Source: a virus. From it: a stretch of DNA of 64,000 bases. The translations under genes and the position numbers were made by a program. Under the pieces are notes generated by a model. That model was not told where the DNA came from, made no database searches, and was given only the letters and a program-made list of their open reading frames with translations. This document shows positions 17,519-26,565 of this stretch, in pieces (position 1 is the stretch's first letter; every line of letters starts with the position of its first letter). The DNA lies in IMG/VR virus record IMGVR_UViG_3300025093_000013, positions 1 through 64,000 of that record; one strand, written 5' to 3'.

Positions 17519-18135
17519 TTCATTTCGTAGTCCCAGCGAGAAAAGGGTCAAAAGGTCTTCCCTTCAAGAATAGGGTTTTGATCAATCACTTAGACTACGA
17601 AGATATAAAACAAGACCTTGTTGTATACACAGACGATGAAGTGATACAACAAAGTTGTAACTCCATAGGTCTAAGGTTTCTTGACAGACCTAATGCTTTA
17701 TCTGTAGATACTACATCTCCTAAAGAGTTGATGGTGGAGTATTGCAAGAACCTTCCTAAAGATGATGTCGTGGTAATGTTGTACTTAACATACCCAGAGA
17801 GGACATCTAAGGATATCAAGAAAGCACTTGAGTTCTTTAAATCATCTAGAGCTTCTAGTATGCTGTGTAGGAAAGAAGTTAAAGTTTCTCCTTTCTTAAT
17901 GATGTTAGAAAAACATGATAATAAAGGAACGCAGTTAGTTAAGCACGACTATTATAGAAGACAAGACTACCCTTCTTGTTTTGAGATAAGCCATTTCGTC
18001 TGTGCCTTTAAGGTATCTGAGTTAGAAAGCTTAAACTCTAATATGTACAACGAGGATACAGTCTACTATCCTATAGATGATAAGGTGGATGTCGATCATC
18101 AACAAGACTATGACAAGTACAAAAGTAATAGCTGA
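17515..18135 (+). CDS. Acylneuraminate cytidylyltransferase-like protein (NeuA)
   Basis: 206 residues. N-terminal PARKGSKGLPFKN is the nucleotide-binding loop of CMP-sialate synthetases; VYTDDEVIQQ, LTYPERTSKDI and a C-terminal DVDHQQDY are also at the expected places. Activates a nonulosonic acid as its CMP form. It directly precedes a NeuB-like synthase, which supports the assignment. The exact sugar (sialic, legionaminic, pseudaminic) cannot be determined. Confidence 0.82.
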   Translation: MIHFVVPARKGSKGLPFKNRVLINHLDYEDIKQDLVVYTDDEVIQQSCNSIGLRFLDRPNALSVDTTSPKELMVEYCKNLPKDDVVVMLYLTYPERTSKDIKKALEFFKSSRASSMLCRKEVKVSPFLMMLEKHDNKGTQLVKHDYYRRQDYPSCFEISHFVCAFKVSELESLNSNMYNEDTVYYPIDDKVDVDHQQDYDKYKSNS

Positions 18136-18931
18136 GATAGGAATCAACCATAACGGCAGCGTTGAGATAGCTAAGAAGCTTATTGATGCGGCAGCGTTAG
18201 CAGGGTGCGACTATGTAAAGTTTCAGAAGAGAACCCCAGAGGTCTGCGTACCAGATCATCAAAAGGATGTTATGAGATCAACTCCTTGGGGAGAAATGAC
18301 CTACCTTGATTACAAGCACAAGGTAGAGTTTGAGAAACCACAGTACGACGAGATAGACGCATACTGTAAAGAGAAAGGTATAGGTTGGTTCGCCTCCGTG
18401 TGGGACGAACCTTCTTCATACTTTATGAGGGAGTATGTTGATATAACAAAGATTCCTTCCGCACTCATTACTGACCTAACTTTATGTAAGACAGCTAGAG
18501 AACACTCAAGCACTCTCCTGATCTCTACAGGCATGAGTGAAGAGAGTGAGATCGTTGATTGTGTTGGGGCTTGTAACCCTGATGTAATTATGCACACTAA
18601 CTCAAGCTACCCTTCACCTGTTAGTGAGCTAAACCTTAACTATATCACATCTCTACGAGAAAACTTCCCTGGTAGAGATATAGGCTACAGCGGTCATGAG
18701 TATGGTCTAGTTACTACTTTTGCCTCAGTAGCCATGGGAGCTACCTGGGTAGAGAGACATGTCACCCTGGACAGAACCATGTGGGGTAGTGATCATCTCG
18801 CCTCAGTAGAGCCACTAGGACTTTTAAAGCTAGTGAAGGGCATTAGGGATGTAGAGCTATCCTTGGGTGATGGTGGTCCTAGGGTCTGTGCTGGTGTAGA
18901 ACTTGAGAAACGAAAGAGTCTAAGAGGATGA
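18110..18931 (+). CDS. Sialic acid synthase-like protein (NeuB), without SAF domain
   Basis: 273 residues from ATG 18110. The TIM-barrel is well matched: IAEIGINHNGS, DYVKFQKRTP, ISTGMSEE near 145, HTNSSYPSP, DIGYSGHE, and GATWVERHVTLDRTMWGSDH near 225-245. It condenses phosphoenolpyruvate with an N-acetylated hexosamine to give a nonulosonic acid. Cellular NeuB proteins are about 340 residues with a C-terminal antifreeze-like (SAF) domain; that domain is missing here. Confidence 0.85.
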   Translation: MTSTKVIAEIGINHNGSVEIAKKLIDAAALAGCDYVKFQKRTPEVCVPDHQKDVMRSTPWGEMTYLDYKHKVEFEKPQYDEIDAYCKEKGIGWFASVWDEPSSYFMREYVDITKIPSALITDLTLCKTAREHSSTLLISTGMSEESEIVDCVGACNPDVIMHTNSSYPSPVSELNLNYITSLRENFPGRDIGYSGHEYGLVTTFASVAMGATWVERHVTLDRTMWGSDHLASVEPLGLLKLVKGIRDVELSLGDGGPRVCAGVELEKRKSLRG

Positions 18932-19914
18932 AAGCTTTACACATATACGCGGTGCATGGGGGTAGAAACTCGGGAGACTTCTTTCTAGGTCCTTCAACTA
19001 AAAAAAGGTTTGAGTCGATTATAGACTCTAGTGTTAGCTGGACTAATTTTGATGTAAGAAAGGTTGTCACACAAAAGGATATTGATTACTTCAATACCTT
19101 TGATGCGATCATAGTAGGGGGAGGAGGACTGTTCCTACCAGACACTAACCCCAACAATATATCGTGTTGGCAGTGGGCATGTTCGCATGATCTGATGTCA
19201 CAGATAACTTCTGACATTTATGTCATAGGGATAGGCTGGAATCATTTCTATGATCAAACTATTTTGATGCCCCGATCAGACAACTATGAGGATACTACAA
19301 GACAAGATATATTCAAAAAGAATGTAGAGTGTCTTGTGAGTAAATCTAAAATGTTCTCCATGAGACATAATGGAGACTGTGAGAGATTGAAGTCTCATAT
19401 AGATGAGTCTTTACACTCCAAGATCGAATTTGATCTATGCCCAGTAGTATACTATGTTAAGGATAAATACAAAGACTTTGTTGCCAATGGTGAATATCAT
19501 GTCTTTGAATTGAAGGATGACAGGCTTCATAGAAGGTATAACCGTAAGCCTATTCAAATAGTATATAAGGAGCTACTGGAAGTTATACAGTCGCTACTAG
19601 ACAGAGGAGAAAAAGTAGCCATCATGTCACATGATGGAAGTAGGTCTTTCTATAATACCGCAAGGAATCTAGGCATGGACTTACCTTTGATAGACAACAC
19701 TGTAGCGAACGAGAATAAGATCATACACAACTATGCTAAGGTCAAGCATCTTTACTGCACAGCAGGCCATAGTCAGATGATGGCATATGCCCTCAATATA
19801 CCTTTTACAAGCTTAATTACACACGATAAGCTCAAATACTTTCTAGAAGATATCAAAGAGGATCGTCCAAAGTGTTTTCTGAATGAAGATGATATAGTAG
19901 GTATTTGCAAGTGA
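18928..19914 (+). CDS. Polysaccharide pyruvyl transferase family protein
   Basis: 328 residues. HIYAVHGGRNSGD at the N-terminus, DAIIVGGGGLF near 63, YVIGIGWN, and CTAGHSQMMAYAL near 285 match the WcaK/CsaB pyruvyl transferase fold. It may add ketal pyruvate to surface sugars. Four-base overlap with NeuB. Confidence 0.78.
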   Translation: MKALHIYAVHGGRNSGDFFLGPSTKKRFESIIDSSVSWTNFDVRKVVTQKDIDYFNTFDAIIVGGGGLFLPDTNPNNISCWQWACSHDLMSQITSDIYVIGIGWNHFYDQTILMPRSDNYEDTTRQDIFKKNVECLVSKSKMFSMRHNGDCERLKSHIDESLHSKIEFDLCPVVYYVKDKYKDFVANGEYHVFELKDDRLHRRYNRKPIQIVYKELLEVIQSLLDRGEKVAIMSHDGSRSFYNTARNLGMDLPLIDNTVANENKIIHNYAKVKHLYCTAGHSQMMAYALNIPFTSLITHDKLKYFLEDIKEDRPKCFLNEDDIVGICK

Positions 19915-20654
19915 AGATAAACATTTGTATACCTTTTAACGACCTCACGCCTCCAGGCCAAATAGGCATGGTTGTGGGAAAAAAGCCAAGCTACTACAAT
20001 CAGTTAGTTTACTTAATAAAATCCATAAAGAAGAATTGGGACTCAAATTTATTAGATTATTCAATCCATGTGTTCCATTCCAGGGAACTAAAAGAGAGTA
20101 AAAAAAATCAATTAGAGGCTCTAGGCTGCGAAGTGATAAACGACGCAGAGGAGTTAATCCCATACCTGTGCAGGGAGAACATTTTTAAGCACAGTATGGA
20201 CGGAGATTACACTTTAATTTTAGATACGGATATGATTGTTTTGAAAACTCCGTGTCTTGAATATGAAAAAGATATTTATGTAAGAAAGGCAGGGAATCAA
20301 GCAGTTGGAAATATTGATAAATTATGTGGTCTTATGGATCCTCCTCCAAAAGGTAAACTACACTTCAATGCTGGCTGTATTCTAATAAAAAATTCTATAA
20401 AGCATGAGTTATACAAAAGAAGCTATTTAAACCGCGAGATTTTAGATGATCTACTTAAACAAAACAGACACCTAGGAATGCAAGTATACATCAGCCTTTT
20501 AATACAAGGATTTTCCTGGGGATTTTTAGACAAAGGAATTAATGTTTTTTCACAGGAGCTAGGGTCTGTAGATAGAGAATCCGTATCAATACTTCATTAT
20601 CTAGGAGAACAGGGTTATACCGAAAAAATAAAAAAGATAATAGAAACAATCTAA
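19911..20654 (+). CDS. Glycosyltransferase-like protein with DTD motif
   Basis: 247 residues from GTG 19911, whose GTGA overlaps the upstream stop (TTG 19905 is an alternative). DYTLILDTDMIVLK near 100 provides a DxD metal/nucleotide-sugar site, and HFNAGCILIK near 150 resembles GT8-type enzymes. Very AT-rich sequence (long A runs). Confidence 0.65.
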   Translation: MKINICIPFNDLTPPGQIGMVVGKKPSYYNQLVYLIKSIKKNWDSNLLDYSIHVFHSRELKESKKNQLEALGCEVINDAEELIPYLCRENIFKHSMDGDYTLILDTDMIVLKTPCLEYEKDIYVRKAGNQAVGNIDKLCGLMDPPPKGKLHFNAGCILIKNSIKHELYKRSYLNREILDDLLKQNRHLGMQVYISLLIQGFSWGFLDKGINVFSQELGSVDRESVSILHYLGEQGYTEKIKKIIETI

Positions 20655-20664
20655 GAGTATAGTT

Positions 20665-21309
20665 ATGGCAAATGGCATTTACAAGATTACGGAGGAGTTT
20701 GAAAAGTCTCTTTGCGAGTACACGGGTTCTAGGTTTGCAGTGGCAGTGGACAATATGAGTAACGCTTTGTTCTTGGCGTTGTACTATGAAAATAATGTTG
20801 CAAAGAGAATAACTACAGACAGAATAATAATCCCTAGCAATACATACCCTTCCGTTCCTTGCGAGATAATTCATGCTGGTTTAAAGGTTGGCTGGAGAAT
20901 GAGTGAAGGTAATACCTTGACAGGAGCCTATAGACTAGAGGGGTCTAATGTCTGGGATTCTGCATTGAGGTTTACTCACAACATGTATCAACCGAATATG
21001 CACATGTGTCTTTCGTTCACAGGACCTTATAAACATTTGAAACTATCGAAGGGAGGGGCGATCCTTACTGACGATCATGATGCTTACTTATGGTTTAAGA
21101 GAGCTAGATTTAGTGGAAGAAGAGAATGCTCGTATGAGGATGATAACTTTGACATGCTAGGTTGGAACTTTTACATGATGCCAGAACTGGCGGCTAGAGG
21201 TCTTCTGTTAATGAAACAGTTTTACAATATAGACGGAACCCCTAAAGATAATGAAGATGTAACACATACTTACCCAGATCTTAGTAAGTTCGAGGCTTAC
21301 AATACCTAA
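20665..21309 (+). CDS. DegT/DnrJ-type sugar aminotransferase, truncated
   Basis: 214 residues against about 370 in the family. Present: N-terminal YKITEEFEKSLCEYTGSRFAVAV-like region, IIIPSNTYPSVPCEIIHAG, and SFTGPYKHLKLSKGGAILTDD carrying the PLP lysine region. The sequence ends soon after the FSGRRE...GWNFYMMPELAARG segment, so the C-terminal small domain is lost. It may still provide an amino sugar for the nonulosonate or may be decaying. Confidence 0.7.
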   Translation: MANGIYKITEEFEKSLCEYTGSRFAVAVDNMSNALFLALYYENNVAKRITTDRIIIPSNTYPSVPCEIIHAGLKVGWRMSEGNTLTGAYRLEGSNVWDSALRFTHNMYQPNMHMCLSFTGPYKHLKLSKGGAILTDDHDAYLWFKRARFSGRRECSYEDDNFDMLGWNFYMMPELAARGLLLMKQFYNIDGTPKDNEDVTHTYPDLSKFEAYNT

Positions 21310-21953
21310 TGAAGATTGCAATAATGCAACCCTACTTCGCTCCTTACTTAGGGTATTTTCAACTAATACAAGAGGTAGATCTATTCGTATTTTATGATGA
21401 TGTCAATTTTATAAACAAAGGATGGGTAAATAGAAATTACATTACCATAAACAAGAAAACTCAAAGGTTCACTATACCTCTGAAAAAATCTAGCCAGAAC
21501 AGAAAGATAAAAGATGTAAAGGTTGATTGGGATGGTAGAGAAATGTCTAAGTTGATAAAGACATTTAGACAGAATCTCAGCCATAAACCAAAAGCGATGA
21601 AAGTTATTGAGGTTTTACTGGATGTGAAACCTGATACCATATCTGATATGGCTATTCTCTCAGTAAAATCTTTTTGTGAAGACTTAGGTATAACAACTAA
21701 ATTTGAGAAGTCGTCAGAGATACCATATACAAAAACAGATGACAAGCTACTAAACTTAGTAGAGATATGTAAGAATAAAGGTATTCACAATTATGTAAAT
21801 GCTGAGGGAGGCCATAAACTATACACTAAAGAAGAATTTGAGTCTAATGGAGTAAAGTTAGAATTTATAAAAGGAACACCTTCCTCATCCATGCTGGATA
21901 TTATAGACTCTGTAGACATAAAAGAAAGGTTGTTTGATTATGAGACCATTTAG
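21309..21953 (+). CDS. WbqC-like family protein
   Basis: 214 residues. MKIAIMQPYFAPYLGYFQLI at the N-terminus and DVNFINKGWVNRNYI are the hallmarks of WbqC, a family found in O-antigen and nonulosonate clusters. Biochemical role not established. ATG overlaps the last base of the upstream stop. Confidence 0.85.
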   Translation: MKIAIMQPYFAPYLGYFQLIQEVDLFVFYDDVNFINKGWVNRNYITINKKTQRFTIPLKKSSQNRKIKDVKVDWDGREMSKLIKTFRQNLSHKPKAMKVIEVLLDVKPDTISDMAILSVKSFCEDLGITTKFEKSSEIPYTKTDDKLLNLVEICKNKGIHNYVNAEGGHKLYTKEEFESNGVKLEFIKGTPSSSMLDIIDSVDIKERLFDYETI

Positions 21954-22704
21954 TATTTGCAATATAGACATGGAGGCGTCTACTCAGACGGTACTGCAAA
22001 GACTCGAACCAGTGTGGGGAAAGTATAAAGCCTATCACATTCACAATGTCAAGGGCATAGACTTCCAAAAGCAGTATGAAGAAGCCGCAGAGGGTCTAGG
22101 GACTATACGGCTGTGTCATCCTGTAAACGATAAAAGCACTAAGTTTTCAAAATCAAGAGATGTGAAGTACGACCCAAGTATTTATCATTACTTCGCATCT
22201 AATACGAGACAGCCTTTACACTCTGATTATGCATACTATCATGACACTGAGAGTCCTGACTGGCTAATGTTATATTGCATTAAACCCTCTGAGTATGGTG
22301 GGAAGACTCATCTATTCTCTACAGACTCCTTAATCTCGATACTGAAGAAGTATGATCCTAGTCTGTTGGAAGATATTCAAACAGAGGTTACTTGGAAATA
22401 TACTGGAGTAGATGGAGATAAGATTCATAAGAAACCAATACTTGATGGCTCTAGAATTAATTGGAACTACTGGCAGATAAAAAAAGATCTTAACACACTA
22501 GAGGTCATGAGGATCCGAGAAGAGTTCTTTACATTCTTAGAAAATGTCATCGTAGGTGGAAATATGTACGACTTTTCTAAAACTTGGAGCCAGGGAGATT
22601 GTATAATATTCAATGACAAATACAATCTGCATGGTAGAGATGCTTTCTTGGGAGATAGGTGGCTAAAAGATTATGCGTTTTATGAAAAGAAGGAGATGTC
22701 CTGA
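21940..22704 (+). CDS. TauD-like Fe(II)/2-oxoglutarate dioxygenase
   Basis: 254 residues from ATG 21940. Iron-binding HSD at LHSDYAYYHD (near 93) and distal NLHGRDAF near 232 with a following Arg give the 2-His-1-carboxylate facial triad; GGKTHLFS sits between. Likely hydroxylates a small molecule or sugar-linked substrate within the cluster. Confidence 0.78.
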   Translation: MRPFSICNIDMEASTQTVLQRLEPVWGKYKAYHIHNVKGIDFQKQYEEAAEGLGTIRLCHPVNDKSTKFSKSRDVKYDPSIYHYFASNTRQPLHSDYAYYHDTESPDWLMLYCIKPSEYGGKTHLFSTDSLISILKKYDPSLLEDIQTEVTWKYTGVDGDKIHKKPILDGSRINWNYWQIKKDLNTLEVMRIREEFFTFLENVIVGGNMYDFSKTWSQGDCIIFNDKYNLHGRDAFLGDRWLKDYAFYEKKEMS

Positions 22705-22706
22705 TC

Positions 22707-23369
22707 ATGAATGATACCTTAGAAATATCTAAAGATATAGCATCCACCATGCTAGGCAAAGATGACCGTAATTTTAAAAGAATTCACCATTACAGTCATC
22801 ACATATTGCTACACATAAAAGATCATTTGATGAAGGAGAGTTGTAAGAATTATTTTGAAATAGGCACTCATTTTGGGCATAGCCTGTGTACAGTTCTTCA
22901 AAGCGATTATGAGTCTAAGTTTGTTAGTTGTGATTTGTTCTCTGTAGGAGGAACGATTGCTACGGATTGCTCTGTAAGAGATGTAGAGAAACTAGCTAAT
23001 GATAATGTTAATCTGTTTAATAAACACAACTATGATTGCAAAATTATAAAAGGAAACTCTCACGCACCCAGCACGGTAGAAAAAGTTAAAGCCTTGTTAC
23101 CAGAGGGTATTGATTTACTTTTCATTGATGGTGATCATAGAGGAGATGCTGTTCGTAAAGACTTTGATTCTTACTTTCCTCTAGTAAACTCTGGAGGGTA
23201 TATTGTATTTGATGACTACTATCCTCGCGTGTACAAAGGTAATTCGAGGGAGTGTCCTAAGGCTATAGACTCGTTGGTCAATAAACACAAGAACCAACTG
23301 GATATTATTGGAGATGCAAAGGACCACTACGATCCAGATAACTTGGATTTTATAGTGAGAAAGATATGA
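22707..23369 (+). CDS. Class I methyltransferase (Methyltransf_24-like)
   Basis: 220 residues. YFEIGTHFGHSL (motif I), VSCDLFS, and LLFIDGDHRGDAVRKDF with GGYIVFDDYY are typical of the family often seen in glycan clusters. Starts three bases after the dioxygenase stop. Confidence 0.78.
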   Translation: MNDTLEISKDIASTMLGKDDRNFKRIHHYSHHILLHIKDHLMKESCKNYFEIGTHFGHSLCTVLQSDYESKFVSCDLFSVGGTIATDCSVRDVEKLANDNVNLFNKHNYDCKIIKGNSHAPSTVEKVKALLPEGIDLLFIDGDHRGDAVRKDFDSYFPLVNSGGYIVFDDYYPRVYKGNSRECPKAIDSLVNKHKNQLDIIGDAKDHYDPDNLDFIVRKI

Positions 23370-23674
23370 TAATCTATGTAGACATTGATGAAACTATCTG
23401 CGATACACCAGATAGTCGAGACTATACGCAAAGCATCCCTTTAAAGGATAGAATAGCCAAGATAAACAAGCTCCATGATGAAGGTCATACGATTGTTTAC
23501 TGGACTGCACGGGGAACCCTTTCAGGTAAGTGCTGGAGAGAGGTTACCGAGAAACAGTTTTCTGAGTGGGGTGTTAAATATTCTAGTCTAGAGTTCAAGA
23601 AACCTTTCTATGATCTATTCATAGATGACCGCAACATCAACAGTGACACTTACTTTAATGAAGAATCTAACTGA
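23366..23674 (+). CDS. HAD-type phosphatase, small
   Basis: 102 residues. Nucleophile motif YVDIDETICD (D6, D8), conserved YWTARG for motif II, and LFIDDRN for motif IV. A capless HAD enzyme such as those removing phosphate from sugar precursors in capsule pathways; it could provide the dephosphorylation step after a NeuB-type condensation. Confidence 0.8.
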   Translation: MIIYVDIDETICDTPDSRDYTQSIPLKDRIAKINKLHDEGHTIVYWTARGTLSGKCWREVTEKQFSEWGVKYSSLEFKKPFYDLFIDDRNINSDTYFNEESN

Positions 23675-24365
23675 ACTAAAAAACATACACGCAGGGAAAG
23701 ACATTTATATCCTTGGAGCAGGGGCTTCTCTTGATCACATTGATAAGTCTTTCTTTGATGGAAAGATCTGTATTGGCATAAACAGAGTTGGTAAGTTTTA
23801 TGAATGTGATTACATAATGACTAAGGACTCCAGAGGGTTTGACAGCATCCTTAAAGGAACGCTTGGAACTCCTAAGATACTATTATCAAAGTACGAGACT
23901 GGGGACCCAGGTAGAGGTTTGAACTTTATGGAAGGTGATGTTTATATTTATGATCACTTCTCAAAACCTCGTCAGATGCCAATGGTGGATGAAATATCAA
24001 AAAAAGTAGATAAACTAGTTGTCAGCTTTTCTACTATTACAACAGGCATTCACGCAGCCGCATACATGGGAGCAAAAAACATAATCATATGTGGACATGA
24101 TTGTGGGGCTTTGGATGGTAAGACTGCCCTCAAAGGTTATCATGAGGATCTTCGACCCCATCACGGCTCTGCTGAAGCTTATGCTACTTGGCTAGGCATG
24201 ATAGAAGACCATACAGTTAGCGTAAAGAAGAAGCTACAGTCAGAGTATGGCTGTAACATCATGTCATTGAACCCTTTTATAAACTTTAACTTAGAAGGTC
24301 ACAAGTATGCTAGATCTTCAAATATTGTCATACCTGTCAACACAACCAAATTTAGAAAGCGATGA
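23658..24365 (+). CDS. DUF115-like glycan-associated protein
   Basis: 235 residues from ATG 23658. IYILGAGASLDHI gives a Rossmann-like glycine-rich strand, and IIICGHDCGALDG follows; this matches DUF115 proteins linked to flagellar or surface glycosylation. Last sugar gene of the operon. Confidence 0.65.
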   Translation: MKNLTELKNIHAGKDIYILGAGASLDHIDKSFFDGKICIGINRVGKFYECDYIMTKDSRGFDSILKGTLGTPKILLSKYETGDPGRGLNFMEGDVYIYDHFSKPRQMPMVDEISKKVDKLVVSFSTITTGIHAAAYMGAKNIIICGHDCGALDGKTALKGYHEDLRPHHGSAEAYATWLGMIEDHTVSVKKKLQSEYGCNIMSLNPFINFNLEGHKYARSSNIVIPVNTTKFRKR

Positions 24366-24754
24366 GCAAATCAATTCATTACAAAAGAGTGGATGAGTTT
24401 CATAAGGCATACGATATGCCAAGAGGAACTGTAACCCTTAGTGAAGATTTTACTAAGATTACCAAGGAAGACGCAGATCGTATAAGGCTTCGCTTTGAAC
24501 TAAACAATGAAGAGTTCAAAGAGCTTGTAACAGCAGAGACTCCTGCTGAGATTATGAAGGAGGCTTGCGACCTAGTTTATGTCATCCTAGGTATGTTTGT
24601 GGAGTTCGGTTGGAACTTCGATGAGGCATTCAAGAGAGTGCATGAAAGTAACATGAGTAAGCTTGATGAAGAGGGCAAGCCTATTCGTAGAGAGGATGGT
24701 AAGATCCTGAAAGGCCCTAATTATCAAGCCCCAGATTTACGGGATTTAGTCTGA
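24362..24754 (+). CDS. MazG-like nucleotide pyrophosphohydrolase
   Basis: 130 residues with the all-alpha NTP-PPase pattern: RFELNNEEFKEL, EACDLVYVILG (E-x2-D type metal ligands), and the C-terminal SNMSKLDEEGKP...KGPNYQAPDL seen in phage MazG/PRA-PH-like proteins. Hydrolyses nucleotide triphosphates or alarmone-related nucleotides. Co-transcribed with the sugar operon by its four-base overlap. Confidence 0.82.
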   Translation: MSKSIHYKRVDEFHKAYDMPRGTVTLSEDFTKITKEDADRIRLRFELNNEEFKELVTAETPAEIMKEACDLVYVILGMFVEFGWNFDEAFKRVHESNMSKLDEEGKPIRREDGKILKGPNYQAPDLRDLV

Positions 24755-24771
24755 TAGAAGTCAAATTTCAA

Positions 24772-24780
24772 CTATTATAG
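24772..24780 (+). promoter_or_regulatory. CTATTATAG promoter of uvsX
   Basis: TATTAT (24773-24778) ends five bases before ATG 24784, so no Shine-Dalgarno fits between. An AGTCAAATTT motif sits just upstream, also present at 31335 and 34682. Confidence 0.55.
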
Positions 24781-24783
24781 ACT

Positions 24784-25758
24784 ATGCGCGATGATGTAAT
24801 CAAGTCCCTCAAAACTGCGGGACTTCTTTCCGATCAGAAGCTTGACCTTGGCTTCGTTTCAACAGGGTCCTACGCTCTCAACAAGATCTGCTCTGGTGAC
24901 TACCAAAAGGGAATCCCCATTGGTATGATTACGCAGTTTCATGGTGAGGCATCCACAGCTAAGACTGTATTTGTTACCCATATCCTTGCCAACGCACAGA
25001 AGCAAGGGTATCATACAGTTCTTATTGACGCTGAGAATGCTTACAACTCAGAGTTTGCATCAACACTAGGTATTGATCCAAACAACCTGATCTACGCAGC
25101 ACCTCATACTTTGGAGGATTGCTTTGCTACCATGGAAACTCTCATCAGAGAGATTCGTGAAGTTGATAAAGAGACTCCAATTGTTATTGGCTACGATAGT
25201 ATTGCCGTATCACCTAGCAAAGAGGAGATGACAAAGACTGATTATGAATCACACCAAATGACAGGTGCGATGAGAGCTAAGGTAACGGGTGCTTGCCTAC
25301 GCAAGATCAACCCACTACTGCGCGAGTTTGGTGTTGCTCTGGTCATTGTGAACCAGATCCGCAACAAGGTGGGTGTGATGTATGGTGATCCTAGAACGCC
25401 AGCAGCAGGAGGTAAATCTCTTGAATACTACCTCGGTCTGAACTTCATGACCTCTGCTCCAAAGAATGAGAGGATACAAGACGATAATAAAAGCGTGGTA
25501 GGTATCCGTGGTAAGGTAGCTAATGTAAAGAACAAAGTGACTAAACCTTTCCAAGATGCAGAGTTTGAACTATTATATGATGTAGGTCTAACTCCGCACT
25601 ATGGAGTGCTTGATCTTCTGGTCAAGGACAAGATAGTAGAACGGTCTGGTGCTTGGTATCAATTTGGCGAAGAGGCCAAGTTTCAAGCCAAGACATTCAA
25701 CGAAGGGTTTATGACTGACGATAAGTTCAAGACACTAAGGGAGAAGATAGGACTATGA
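24784..25758 (+). CDS. uvsX: UvsX/RecA-type recombinase
   Basis: 324 residues. Walker A is GEASTAKT at 54-61 (Ala in place of the second Gly, as the T4 UvsX loop also departs from the consensus), Walker B VIGYDSIAV near 139, and loop regions HQMTGAMRAK and NQIRNKVGVMYGDP. Catalyses strand exchange for recombination-dependent replication with gp32 and gp46/47. Confidence 0.92.
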   Translation: MRDDVIKSLKTAGLLSDQKLDLGFVSTGSYALNKICSGDYQKGIPIGMITQFHGEASTAKTVFVTHILANAQKQGYHTVLIDAENAYNSEFASTLGIDPNNLIYAAPHTLEDCFATMETLIREIREVDKETPIVIGYDSIAVSPSKEEMTKTDYESHQMTGAMRAKVTGACLRKINPLLREFGVALVIVNQIRNKVGVMYGDPRTPAAGGKSLEYYLGLNFMTSAPKNERIQDDNKSVVGIRGKVANVKNKVTKPFQDAEFELLYDVGLTPHYGVLDLLVKDKIVERSGAWYQFGEEAKFQAKTFNEGFMTDDKFKTLREKIGL

Positions 25759-25970
25759 CAGACTTTATCAAGCAACTCGATAAGCTCATCGAGAAGGCAA
25801 TGAAAAAAGAACTTAGTAAGAGCAAGAAGCCTGAGACTACTATACAGGAGTACAAGGACATTGAGGACTACCAGCGTAAGACAGGTAAGCGATTCCGTAT
25901 GCTCAAGGAGCAGAAAGAGCGTGGTCTGTCCCGTGAGGAAGCCTTCGCTGAAATGTTCCACACTAAGTAA
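25755..25970 (+). CDS. Small charged protein, unknown
   Basis: 71 residues, Lys/Glu-rich and helical (LIEKAMKKELSKSKK, then RMLKEQKERGLSREEAFAEMF). Four-base overlap with uvsX. No family recognised. Confidence 0.65.
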   Translation: MTDFIKQLDKLIEKAMKKELSKSKKPETTIQEYKDIEDYQRKTGKRFRMLKEQKERGLSREEAFAEMFHTK

Positions 25971-25976
25971 ACTACA

Positions 25977-25990
25977 TAGTATAGGAGGTG
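25977..25990 (+). promoter_or_regulatory. TAGTAT box plus strong Shine-Dalgarno
   Basis: TAGTAT (25977-25982) runs directly into AGGAGGTG (25983-25990), four bases before ATG 25995. If the box is a -10, the ribosome site is the first thing transcribed. Confidence 0.45.
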
Positions 25991-25994
25991 TCAC

Positions 25995-26279
25995 ATGATG
26001 ACACGCACGAAAATCAAGGTTGGAGACAAGAACTACATCTACGATGACCAGCTTAGGTTCTTCTTGAACCGTCCTACCGACGATAAGACCAAAGCTACTC
26101 TTAATAATTATGTCCAAATGTGGTCCATGTACAATGCGATTAACGACCTATACGAACAAGATAATTCCGTGGCAACGCTTCGATGGGACGATGAGTCTGG
26201 TGAGGCTCTCTTTACTTTCCCAAAGGAAGGCGTTGTCATGGACACTCTCAAAGATAAGGGATTTACACTAGATGACTGA
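25995..26279 (+). CDS. Unknown small protein
   Basis: 94 residues (or 93 from ATG 25998), mixed charge, with YEQDNSVATLRWDDESGEALF suggesting a beta-sheet C-terminus. Very good ribosome site. Overlaps the next gene by eight bases. Function unknown. Confidence 0.7.
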   Translation: MMTRTKIKVGDKNYIYDDQLRFFLNRPTDDKTKATLNNYVQMWSMYNAINDLYEQDNSVATLRWDDESGEALFTFPKEGVVMDTLKDKGFTLDD

Positions 26280-26565
26280 TTATACTTTTGATGGGGATTA
26301 TGTGCCCCTAGCATACGATACTGACCCTAAATACTTCGACCTATCCATCCCCGCAGATTTTATTCCTAATGCGGAGGATATGATGAATTGGTTGGACTGG
26401 CAGCAGTCCATGGTGCCTAAAATGTACCGCGATAACCCTGATGTGTGGCAAATCTATGATTTAGAAGGCTACCAAGCGTTTATCAGCGACTATATATCTA
26501 TAAAGGCTGCTGAGGATTATTATGGCAAAAGTATACATACCAAAGACAGACCATTTATCTCCTGA
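26272..26565 (+). CDS. Unknown acidic protein
   Basis: 97 residues, rich in Asp, Tyr and Trp (MMNWLDWQQSMVPKMYRDNPDVW). No signal or membrane segment. Position between uvsX and the Clp-type ATPase gives no clear clue. Confidence 0.65.
   Translation: MTDYTFDGDYVPLAYDTDPKYFDLSIPADFIPNAEDMMNWLDWQQSMVPKMYRDNPDVWQIYDLEGYQAFISDYISIKAAEDYYGKSIHTKDRPFIS

Noticed and set aside
24943-24966. UvsX Walker A lacking the second glycine (GEASTAKT)
   Set aside because: T4-type UvsX proteins also depart from the consensus here, so it is not a sign of inactivation.
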